Origin: Albugo candida | Lineage: Eukaryota > Oomycota > Peronosporomycetes > Albuginales > Albuginaceae | Assembly (NCBI GenBank): GCA_905220665.1 | Contig: CAJNAR010000157.1 | Coordinates: forward strand, 310,001 to 374,000 | Reading direction: 5' to 3' | DNA length: 64,000 nt | In this document: in pieces, positions 1 through 9,446 of the stretch | Layout: every line of letters starts with the position of its first letter | Numbering within the stretch: position 1 is the first letter of the stretch | The notes under the pieces: model-generated | Seen by the model: only the letters and a program-made list of their open reading frames with translations | Databases searched by the model: none | What the model was told of the DNA's origin: nothing | Position numbers and translations under genes: made by a program

Positions 1-948
1 TTGACAGAACAACATATAACTTTGCGAGTATCTGATTACATAAACGTGATAGTCATGCTCGCATCAAGTCCCTTCTATTCTAGACTTTTGATGTCTTTCA
101 GCATCAAATCGACAGGATTCGTGTATGAATTGATCTCATTTGTTGATATACTTGGGATATCAGCAAATCGGATCAATTGAAACGAGAGTTTTGACGAATC
201 CATTGCCGAGGCACGTTAAAGCTTCTCCATCTCATCGCCACGCAGAAATTCCGCAAAGAGACCAGACTTAGATTTAATTGATGGAGAAGATGGAGAATCT
301 GGCGAGGAAACTCAAGGATGTCTGGAATCACTTTAAAAAAAATCAGCTAACGTTAACATGTTTACCCTACTCGAAGAAATTTTTGACACTGTGATTGATA
401 CGGTCTGCAGCATCGTAAGTGCGGTTCGAACAAAGATCCGGCAGTGGCTTGGATATACAATCAACCGTGTGGTGGAAGTGGAGGAGGCGGCTGTGATTAT
501 TGCCCGTAAGGCAACTGAAAAGGTGGCTACCGAGATGTTGGTGGTCGTGGGAAAGGTGGTGGCAATCGAATATTTGGAGGACAACTACAAGCGAATGATG
601 TTGAGCTATCAGGGATGCATCAACCTAATTCAATGGCTGTGTTGGGTTTGGGACATTGCACGTCAAATTGAATCGGTGCTACGGTGGGCTCGTTGGAAAA
701 AGTGGCGTCTAACAACGTGCACTCGTCGTTACAAAAGAGATGCGGGAATGTGGGGATCAACGTATTGGGGGTATCTTTGCAAATCCACAAACTGGAAAGA
801 GTGGAACGTTAAACACATTCCAATGCGATTTCGAATCAAGTAACAAGCTTGGAACGTGTACCGACAGAATGGTACACGACCAATGTGATGGTACCGTTTC
901 AAAGTTTTGCTGTATTGTTTGAGTTTTTTGTGCTGCGATCTATTGGAA
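1..948 (+). mobile_element. decayed repeat, copy 1 (possible Copia-type gag remnant)
   Basis: This is the first of two near-identical copies; the other lies 6573 bases downstream at 6574-7523. It begins at or before the window edge and similarity ends abruptly near 948. It contains an open frame (358-843, 161 codons), but the neighbouring frames look more ancestral. A helical MENLARKLKD-type stretch near 285-320 precedes a FDTVIDTV-type stretch, then a glycine-rich segment with a degraded Cys-x2-Cys cluster near 495, in the order of a Copia gag (UBN2) followed by a zinc knuckle. Several stops and frame changes are needed to read through, so it is not a working gene. The Copia assignment is inference from motif order; that it is a repeat is seen directly. 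Confidence 0.5.
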
Positions 949-2048
949 CGATTGAGAGTGGCGGCGACACTTTGAAGTCTTCGCCCATCATTTGCGGCTA
1001 CTACCATCTACCAACCATAGAGCATTCAAAGAGAGAATAATCCGTCTCAGCACTCCATAGTAATCAACAAGACGTCGAAAAAGCTGGAACACTATAAGCT
1101 CCAAGCAGTGGTTTGGAAGAAATTAAACGTTTATTTGTATTGAAAGCATGCACAGTCATTCAATGTTCACCTGCTATTCAACTTTCATTCAGTCTCAACA
1201 TCTACGATTGCTGTGGTGTACAACCGGTCACCGTATACGAAAGAATGGCTGATGTTGCACAGAATCGCATATGACGTGAAGATGTATCCAGCAAAGACCT
1301 CGCAAGATACTTACAATACTAAATTGGATGGTGAAAAGCTGTTTATTCACAAAGCCCGCCGAGCGCGGCCTACTTGAAGTACCATTATCAGAAATGTCTG
1401 CTGACGGCAAAAGTGCTTTGAAAATCATTTGAGAACGGCGTTGCTGCTAATGGGTTGCTTGTACTGTCCCACTAATGATTTGAGAGCATTTTGTTCGCGG
1501 TTTCACAGCTTGAACGTCGAGACAAACGGACAGAATGATGTGCCATAGGATGGTACGATAGGAATATTCTTTCGTTTTCATGGAATTCTCCGTGTGCGTA
1601 TCTTTGATGCACTATTGGTTCCTTAGTGTTGCACGAAGCGGTAGAGGTCGCAAATTTATGTGAGAAATAAAGAATTGTAAAAATCATTAAAATCGACGCC
1701 ATGAGATGCTCACAATCTTATCGATATCACCGACACGAGTCAAATGATCCAGAAACCATCAAGATTAGTGTCATAATAACTATATGCTGAAGGGCTTCCT
1801 CATTTCCGGCGATAGCCAGCACGTCCGCAAAAAGAGAACAATGGACTATGCGTTCCGTCGGATCCTCTCAGCGTCGTTTATCTCGTTAGTGAGAAAGAAT
1901 AACGGGTCGACGTGAAACTCGAGGAGCACTCGTGACCTTAAGCGCTCTCTTCGGTCTTCTTTCGCTCACCAGACCATCTCTTTGACGATGACCACGGGGG
2001 CATAATCCTTGACGTTGTTCAATCGACTGATTCACATATCTTCAGGCA
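949..2048. other. gene-poor stretch
   Basis: I see no supported multi-exon gene here. The only item of note is a 76-codon minus-strand reading frame at 1472-1702. It has an ATG in a reasonable context (CTCATGGCG) and a hydrophobic N-terminus that could be a signal peptide, but no recognisable domain. It is listed as a finding and not called as a gene. Confidence 0.5.
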
Positions 2049-2462
2049 ACGTTAGACCTTACGGCCGATTCAGATACTTTTGTTGAAGATTTTCTTTAAA
2101 ATCAAATTGAGGAAGACCCCGAATGGCAACTTTTGGAGCATGAAAGAAGTACTCACAGCTTTATCGAACGTGAAATGGAGCAAGATGGCTGTCGAGGAAT
2201 CGCTCTTGTGACTTCCGGTCCGACGAATGTTCCTCTAGATAGGACAAAAGAATTATTTGTTGATCTAACGGGTAGAGTGCAAGAATATTAAGGGCCTGCG
2301 TGCGTAGAGTACCTCCTGTCCATCAAGTATAGCGTCATCTTCCTGTGTCGAGAAGACTCGCTGCAGCCATTCACACGACACTTTCAAAAGTATATCCAGA
2401 AGGACACTCTACTCGATATATTTCAATACCAAGACGAGAATGATTGCATTATATTGGGTGGC
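2049..2462 (+). pseudogene. 5' part of a PPCS-like (phosphopantothenate-cysteine ligase) sequence, broken
   Basis: Read in the frame of the downstream large ORF, this stretch aligns with the N-terminal half of eukaryotic PPCS, the ATP/CTP-dependent ligase joining phosphopantothenate and cysteine in coenzyme A synthesis. The signature IALVTSGPTNVPLD at about 2205-2246 matches the VTSGGTTVPLE motif, and KYSVIFLCREDSLQPF at about 2324-2371 matches the following GYaViFLyR..s..P motif. Two stops interrupt it: a TAA near 2095 and a TAA at 2289-2291, the latter where the conserved DNFSSGxRGA loop should be; that loop is also diverged. A candidate 3' splice site (ttcag) ends near 2045. I read it as a decayed PPCS copy; an unrecognised intron structure could rescue part of it. 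Confidence 0.6.
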
Positions 2463-4637
2463 ATGGATAAAGCCCAGAGAGAGCGCTTCTATAAGATCAT
2501 GAAGACTCATGCTATTTCAAAACAACATATGTTGAAAGTATCGTTTAGATGTTTGCAGCAATATTTGTTGCTTCTTCGCATCGCTACACAAGCCATTCAT
2601 AAAGCGAATACTCGTGGTATCGTCATCTTGGCTGCCACGGTCATGGAATACTATGTACCCATTCACTCGGAGACGCCCTTTTGGGGGAAGCAGAATGGAG
2701 CCAATATCAATGCCATCAGAAATAGCCAAAAAAATGCCAACAGTACAAATTATTTCAGTAAACAGTATGAAAAAATAGACATGAAGCTATCCATCCACTT
2801 TGTCCGAGCTCCAAATTTGATTCGGAAAATTCGCAAAGATTGGTGCCCAAAGGCATTTTTTTTTTTGGTCTCCTTCAGGTATGATTTACCACAGGAAACT
2901 ATGATTGAAACCGCACACAAAGACTTGGAAAAGTATGGGGTAGATGTGATTGCTGGAGTCAACCGCATGGAACATCCGCATCAGATACTTCTGGTCACTG
3001 AACAAGACGAGACGATTCTCACATGTCCGGAGCATGAGGATATTAATGATGCGTTCGCTGCAAGGATTGCAGATTTACATCGTAACTTCTGCAAAATGCG
3101 TGCAATACTGCAAAAAGCGAAAGAACTTTTGTTGTTGTCGGCCAAGTTCTGTATGTTGAAGCCTACAGATTTACTGAATGAAGACGCCGCTGGTAATAAA
3201 AACGTCAAGTTTGGCAAAGGGCTTCAAATACGAACTCAAAGAAAGTTGGGAGCGCAATCACCAATTTATGAGCTGAAAGAAATTTTCCAGAATCGCAGTC
3301 ATTGCGCTCGTGCTCATGTGTGGGAAGGTAACCTGGCAAAATCCAATACCCATGATAGTGGTTTGGATGTAGTGATCGCTTTCAGTCCAGCGGGAACGCC
3401 AAATACCATTAGAGACGTCTGGGGAGATTTCTGGTCTGGATGGGCTGAAAAAGAGATATGTGAACTGAAGTACCAGCTCAAATCAGTATCTCTCACATCT
3501 GCGCTTGATGTTGTGACGGCTTCGATAACTGGAGATTATTCTTCCGCGGCTGCTTTATTACAATTTATGTGGAGCAAGATCGGATCGGCATGGTCAGAAG
3601 GTGAGCAAACAAGGGTACGACAGAGCATCCAAAACATGATATCAGCTGGATTGATTCGTGGTTTAGTGGATGTCACTGATTTGACGTCACTTGAAGAACT
3701 TATCAAGCATCCCTTGATCCGTGAATACGACACACTCGTCCTCGATCATCCTCGTATTCAAGTCCACACAAGAAGTGTGAGAAGGCATGATAACATGCAG
3801 CAAGAAGGACTTGAATCACAAAAAAAAGCAAGTCGTGTTCGAGTCCATAGATCTTTGAAAGGATACATGGACGATATGATCATGGAAGGAATCATTGAAG
3901 CAATAATGAAGTATATAAAAATTGGCGCTGCAGTGAACATAACAGGATACAGCATGGGCGGGATGCTCGGACAGCTTCTCATGCTATATTTGGGTGATCG
4001 ATGTCAAGTGCAAGGACTGGATGTGAGTAAAATTGATTTCGTTGGATTCGGATCGCCTCGCGTTGGGGACGCTGGATTTGCAGCTCGTCTCAAATTGTTA
4101 TTCGAGCCTGAACAGATTTTGAATGTAATGCACCCGTCCGATAACATTCATGCTTTTCCTCCCACCTCGGAAGGATACAGCGATGCTGCAATCAAGATCT
4201 TTTTGCGTGAGAATGGCCTTGGAGTTGCACGACGCTTGCCATCTTCTTTCTCTATGCTTCCCATCGTGCGTGGAGCGGATCGTATCATTGATCGAGTCAT
4301 CAAAAAATCCCATTTTCAGGCCGCTACCGTCTGCTGCATATGTGAGCGAAAAGGTCATTCAATAGAGCAACATCGTTGCCGTTATTGTACCGAACGAGGT
4401 ACTCATCGTGGCTCCGACTGTCCTCACCGTGGCAAGCCATGTCGTCATTGTGGACGCACCAACCACAGCACTGGCGAGCATAAATGCAAAGTATGTCAGC
4501 AATACGGACACCGTGGACGGGAATGTCACACACAACGTGACGTTGGAATGACCGAGCTGGTGACTTACTTTCGGTATCATGACTTTTTGTATTACGATAC
4601 GAATATGAAGGAATCTGTGGAATTTTCGGCCGCTTGA
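2463..4637 (+). CDS. composite protein: PPCS-like C-terminal half, class 3 lipase, zinc-knuckle tail
   Basis: One open frame of 724 codons from the first ATG; it is open upstream to the stop at 2289. Residues 1 to about 195 resemble the C-terminal half of PPCS (ATVMEYYVP for the AAAVSDFYVP motif, then a VPKML..L+..W.P-like stretch and AHKDLEKYGVDVI). Residues of about 300-600 are a class 3 lipase-type alpha/beta hydrolase: a VVIAF strand, GYSMGG with the likely nucleophile Ser497, and FGSPRVGD. Downstream, HPSDNIHAF may hold the acidic residue. Residues of about 620-690 form a run of C-x2-C..H..C zinc knuckles. An 11-T homopolymer at 2856-2866 lies in frame, so a sequencing slip there would change the reading. 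It could be a real gene fusion, or a lipase/zinc-knuckle gene whose start lies beyond PPCS debris. The catalytic triad is not fully assigned. Confidence 0.6.
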   Translation: MDKAQRERFYKIMKTHAISKQHMLKVSFRCLQQYLLLLRIATQAIHKANTRGIVILAATVMEYYVPIHSETPFWGKQNGANINAIRNSQKNANSTNYFSKQYEKIDMKLSIHFVRAPNLIRKIRKDWCPKAFFFLVSFRYDLPQETMIETAHKDLEKYGVDVIAGVNRMEHPHQILLVTEQDETILTCPEHEDINDAFAARIADLHRNFCKMRAILQKAKELLLLSAKFCMLKPTDLLNEDAAGNKNVKFGKGLQIRTQRKLGAQSPIYELKEIFQNRSHCARAHVWEGNLAKSNTHDSGLDVVIAFSPAGTPNTIRDVWGDFWSGWAEKEICELKYQLKSVSLTSALDVVTASITGDYSSAAALLQFMWSKIGSAWSEGEQTRVRQSIQNMISAGLIRGLVDVTDLTSLEELIKHPLIREYDTLVLDHPRIQVHTRSVRRHDNMQQEGLESQKKASRVRVHRSLKGYMDDMIMEGIIEAIMKYIKIGAAVNITGYSMGGMLGQLLMLYLGDRCQVQGLDVSKIDFVGFGSPRVGDAGFAARLKLLFEPEQILNVMHPSDNIHAFPPTSEGYSDAAIKIFLRENGLGVARRLPSSFSMLPIVRGADRIIDRVIKKSHFQAATVCCICERKGHSIEQHRCRYCTERGTHRGSDCPHRGKPCRHCGRTNHSTGEHKCKVCQQYGHRGRECHTQRDVGMTELVTYFRYHDFLYYDTNMKESVEFSAA

Positions 4638-6185
4638 CTATTTGTTAGGCTTAATCTCAGTGGCACCAACGTGAGCTACATGTATCAAAATCAAGTTTGC
4701 AAACGTATGGTTGATACCATGTTAGCCAAGACAAGTATAAACGAAATGAGGCTAGACATGTTTGTACTTCTTGCAATATCTATCCATCAATTGAAAGCCC
4801 TCAATCACCATTATTCACCAATTTTATCTCTATACGTTTCCATCTCGTGCAGAGCTTTCCAAAATGCTCCACCCTCAATCAGTACACGTGCAGAAAAGAG
4901 CGTTTAAACTTGTATGTATGCACCAGATAGTCTAAATGCCTTAGGCGTGGGCCTGCCTATCTAACACGTCTTTGTGGAGATAAACGTCGATCCACAATAG
5001 CTTTCGACTTCGGGGCAACGTGAGAAAACAATACTTGTCTATGTAGGTTAGCGCATACAGTTCTTGAGTCTGTTTGCTTATCAAGAAACTAGATGACTAC
5101 GAGAGACTATCGACATGTTCCCTCAGTTGGCGGATGAGAAGTATGTCGCCACGGCTAAAGATTTGTTTGGTTTCATTGAAGCTTCTTCTACAGCTGCAGC
5201 GGTTATGATTTCTATCAGTCTATCGACTTGACGGACGCCTTCTTTGTATTGCATGCTACTTCTAGTGATTTTTTTGTACTCATTCCGCCCATGCTTCTGC
5301 GACAGCTATATAACACTTGGAGTAACTCTCGCATTCCTCTTTTTTTCTCACTCAGGTTCGCTTATGATTGTATGGATAGGCACATGCATTTGAAAGTATT
5401 TTAATTACGCATCCGCTTTCTAAGATTTTTTTTCATCTAATAAGAGCAACTATTTCCGGTATGGACGAATTGAAATGCTACGATTAGGATCGGATTATGG
5501 GCTCTTGTTCATTTGGGCATGAAGACGCGAACAAATATGTAACCACAAGCGCAGTATCTTTGGTCCCGCAATATCGCATCTAATTAACGAAGCGTCCCGC
5601 GCTCGTCGATAATGGTCTAAGGCTCATGCGGCAGCTTGTCTATCATATCGTCTTTGGCTCCACAGCACGTAGGAGGTCATATGTGGTTGCTTACTCGTCA
5701 TGCTCTGCTCATGGAAGAAAATGATTAGCATAAGCTTTCAAACTTCTCATCAAGAAAGAATCTTCACTAGGGGATTGATCAGGAACCTTTATTCACGGCT
5801 ACATAGGCTGAATTGCTATAGAATATTCCATCCAACCACGACCCTTTTCTGATTGTCAACATCTTCCTCATCAATTGTATGTTTCTACAGCATCTTCCGA
5901 AATCAGAGAATGTCGCGCAACAACCTCTACCAATGTGTTTGATGCGATGGCAAGAATTTGGTTCTATTTTGTAGTTAGAACCAAAAGGTCGAATAAAAAT
6001 CATGTGCCGACTCCTCTTGCAAACAAATTTCTGTAGCGCATAGAAAACCATGCGCAAAACAAGCCAGTTGCTACCAAACTGCCCATTTCTGTGCTCTAAG
6101 CGATTGCGAGGGTCTGGACAGTAAAGTGCAAGATCGCGCCCTTGGCGATCAGTAATCGCTTGTGCGTGGACTTGTCAAGCAGACG
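4638..6185. other. gene-poor stretch
   Basis: I find no supported gene. Short frames at 4671-4907 (+) and 5779-6057 (-) show no recognisable motif, no convincing splice partners and no repeated copy in the window. The stretch separates the lipase composite from the broken GSK3 fragment. Confidence 0.5.
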
Positions 6186-6470
6186 AGATCCATCTTTCTC
6201 TCGAATCGGATCAGGCGAGTTCCACCCGCTTCCTGACAAACGCTTCCACCAAGGAGATCCCTCAACAACATCGGACATCGGAAGGAACTACAGAATCAGA
6301 TGCGTTAACAAATTCAAAAAAATGATGTACCTTGGAATTCCTTAAAGAACGAAAGCGCCGATAGAGCAGTTTAGGACTCATTCCATACACTTACAGACGT
6401 GCGCCAATTTTCACAAGCGGATTCGAATACTTCATTAAAACATTGTACGAATAAGACAAAGAGGTAGCTA
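6186..6470 (+). pseudogene. truncated duplicate of the GSK3 5' end
   Basis: The sequence from about 6186 matches 7568-7840, the 5' leader, first coding exon and first intron of the intact GSK3 gene, in the same order and orientation. Shared blocks include gcgaatcggatc versus tcgaatcggatc, the tcctcacaaacgcttccacc region, and the gacgtgcgcca splice-donor region. The start codon of the functional copy (ccaccATGG) reads ccaccAAGG here, and several indels shift the frame. Similarity fades after about 6470, before any kinase motif. No protein can be expected from it. It sits immediately left of repeat copy 2, suggesting a local segmental duplication or rearrangement. Confidence 0.75.
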
Positions 6471-6573
6471 AACTCAAGGCAAATATGCGATAAGCGCGGT
6501 TTATGTATTATGACAGTATGGTGCATCTCTTCATGAAAACTTCTATAACGCAAGAACAATTCCGAGTTTACTA

Positions 6574-7523
6574 TTGACAGAACAACATATAACTTTGCGA
6601 GTATCTGATTACATAAACGTGAAAGTCATGCTCGCATCAAGTCCCTTCTATTTTATTCTTTTTATGTCTTTCAGCATCAAATCGACAGGATTCGTGTATA
6701 TATTGATCTCATTTGTTGATATACTTGGGATATCAGCAAATCGGATCAATTGAAACGAGAGTTTTGACGAATCCATTGCCAAGGCACGTTAAAGCTTCTC
6801 CATCTCATCGCCACGCAGAAATTCCGCAAAGAGACCAGACTTAGATTTAATTGATGGAGAAGATGGAGAATCTGGCGAGGAAACTCAAGGATGTCTGGAA
6901 TCACTTAAAAAAAAATCAGCTAACGTTAACATGTTTACCCTACTCGAAGAAATTTTTGACACTGTGATTGATACGGTCTGCAGCATCGTAAGTGTGGTTC
7001 GAATAAAGATCCGGCAGTGGCTTGGATATACAATCAACCGTGTGGTGGAAGTGGAGGAGGCGGCTGTGATTATTGCCCGTAAGGCAACTGAAAAGGTGGC
7101 TACCGAGATGTTGGTGGTCGTGGGAAAGGTGGTGGCAATCGAATATATGGAGGACACCTACAAGCGAATGATGTTGAGCTATCAGGGATGCATCAACCTA
7201 ATTCAATGGCTGTGTTGGGTTTGGGACATTGCACGTCAAATTGAATCAGTGCTACGGTGGGCTCGTTGGAAAAAGTGGCGTCTAACAACGTGCACTCATC
7301 GTTACAAAAGAGATGCGGGAATGTGGGGATCAACGTATTGGGAATATCTTCGCAAATCCACAAACTGGAAAGAGTGGAACGTTAAACACATTCCAATGCG
7401 ATTTCGAATCAAGTAACAAGCTTAGAACGTGTACCGATAGAATGGTTCACAACCAATGTGATGGTACCATGTCAAGGTTTTGCTGTATTGAGTGAGGTTT
7501 TTTTGTGCTGCGATCCATTGGAA
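6574..7523 (+). mobile_element. decayed repeat, copy 2 (possible Copia-type gag remnant)
   Basis: Second copy of the element at 1-948, about 97-98% identical by eye with a few substitutions and a small T-run length change near 7500. Similarity starts at ttgacagaacaac (6574) and stops at ccattggaa (about 7523). I see no clear target-site duplication or terminal repeats. It lies between the broken GSK3 fragment and the intact GSK3 gene, so it could supply leader or promoter sequence to the kinase. Over the long open frame (6931-7416) the two copies differ at nine bases in eight codons. Only one of these changes is silent, which argues against that frame being under coding constraint. Confidence 0.55.
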
Positions 7524-7635
7524 AGGCAAATCTCATTAAAAATCGACCAAAATAGTGTGACTTACTAGAGTGCTCCATCTTTTTTGCGAATCGGATCGGG
7601 CAAGTTCCACCTCCTTCCTCACAAACGCTTCCACC

Positions 7636-9304
7636 ATGGAAGCTCCCTCAACAACATCGCAAGGAACTACAGAATCAGATGCATTGACTAATTCAAAAAC
7701 TGAAAATGATGTACCACGGAAAACCGCAAAAAACGAAAGCGCCAAAATAGCAGTTGAGGACTCATGTCATACACTTTCAGACGTGCGCCACTTTTTCACA
7801 AGCGGACTTGGATCACTTTTAAAAACTTGTATCAATAGGGAAAAACAATTCATTACTCTGCCGAACGAATCATTGGGAATGGATCATTTGGCGTTGTCTT
7901 TCAGGCATGAGACGAACAGCGGGATTTGATTTATTTCAGCGCTAATCGATCGAATGATTGTAGGCTATCGTCGAAGAAACTGGAGAAATTGTGGCGATCA
8001 AAAAGGTTTTACAAGATAAGCGATTTAAGGTGTGTTTATTTGTCAGGTTGGTTAGAACCATTTTTGTAATGATTGGAATCGCAGAATCGAGAATTACAAA
8101 TTATGAAACAATTACATCATGTCAATATCGTACAACTGAAGCACTGCTTTTACTGTAATGGAGAAAAGGTTGATACAATTCGTATTTTCGAGTCATTTGG
8201 TAGACTCACTTTATACCGCAGGCAGATGAATTATATCTAAATCTGGTTTTGGAGTTTATTCCTGATACGGTGTATGGCGTAGCGCGACAGCTACAGAAAT
8301 CCAAACAGTACATGCCTATATTACTGGTCAAACTATACATATATCAAATATGTCGAGCATTGGCGTACTTGCACTCTGTCGGTATTTGTCATCGCGATAT
8401 AAAACCGCAAAATCTGCTATTAGACCCGCAGAGTCATGTTGTCAAGCTCTGTGATTTTGGGAGTGCAAAAGTTTTGCAACCGAATGAACCGAACGTGTCG
8501 TATATCTGCTCTCGGTATTACCGTGCACCAGAGCTTATATTTGGAGCCACAGATTACACAACCGCAATAGGTAGCGATCCATACTTGAATTTTTGTTGTC
8601 GTCAAATGTCAATGTGTACTTGTTGTCAAGATATCTGGTCCTTAGGATGTGTATTTGCAGAGTTGCTTCTGGGTCAGCCGTTGTTTCCCGGAGAAAGTGG
8701 AGTAGATCAACTGGTAGAGATAATCAAAGTACTTGGTACACCAAAGCGTGAAGAAATAGAAGCGATGAATCCAAATTACACAGAATTTCAATTTCCTCAA
8801 ATAAAGGCACATTCATGGAATAAAATCTTTCGTTCGCGAACACCCTCTGAAGCTATTGACCTGATGTCCAAAATGCTTTTCTACGATCCAAAAAGGTATC
8901 TTGCAATCTCAATACTTGATACAGCCTGTCGCATCGAAGGCTAATCGTTACAATTCTGCAGACGTATTCATCCATTAGAAGCTTGCGCGCACCCATTTTT
9001 CGATGAATTACGCTCAGAGGGTATTGCGCTTCCCAATAATGTCCCAGTACCTCCATTGTTCAACTTTTCATCACACGGTTTGTCCACGATCGAGAATAAA
9101 CATTGCTGGATTCTTACTATTTCTTCGATTATAGAATTGTCTCAAGTGAATCCAGTGACACGAGAAATATTAGTTCCACCACACCAGCGCAGGCATAGCT
9201 GGCCTGGACCTCCAGATGGAATGTGTACAGAGAATCGAACTTCAGTTTGCTTGGATGCCGCCGCAATGCATGGAGATGAAAAACCGCCCATGACATCTTC
9301 GTGA
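7636..9304 (+). CDS. GSK3: glycogen synthase kinase 3 / shaggy-type Ser/Thr kinase
   Basis: Eight exons: 7636-7782, 7839-7904, 7964-8029, 8085-8168, 8222-8570, 8631-8895, 8962-9077 and 9135-9304, giving 420 aa, the usual GSK3 length. The start ATG has a strong context (ccaccATGG). The Gly-rich loop is [10 protein letters not shown], the VAIKK lysine is Lys84, the catalytic loop [12 protein letters not shown] has Asp180, and DFG starts at Asp199. The activation-loop Tyr215 in [13 protein letters not shown] is the conserved autophosphorylated tyrosine. The KRFKNRELQIM helix keeps the Arg used to read primed substrates. Most introns are 53-66 nt GT-AG; the one at 7905-7963 appears to begin with GC. 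The last intron (57 nt) is a multiple of three, so retention would stay in frame. This kinase family acts in signalling in cytosol and nucleus. Confidence 0.95.
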
Positions 9305-9446
9305 AGTTGATATTGGAATTCATAGCAATTCGGTATACTAGTGCCAGGCACGCGGAAGATCATAGCCTGCTAATGGAATAGAGTCGCATGTCAATCGTAT
9401 ATATTATAAAGAAGATCAGTACACGCTTCTCAACAAAGCAGGTCAT

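Noticed and set aside
358..843. 161-codon frame in repeat copy 1 (and 6931-7416 in copy 2) as a conserved gene
   Set aside because: The two copies differ almost only at non-silent positions, and motifs of a retroelement-like protein appear in other frames.
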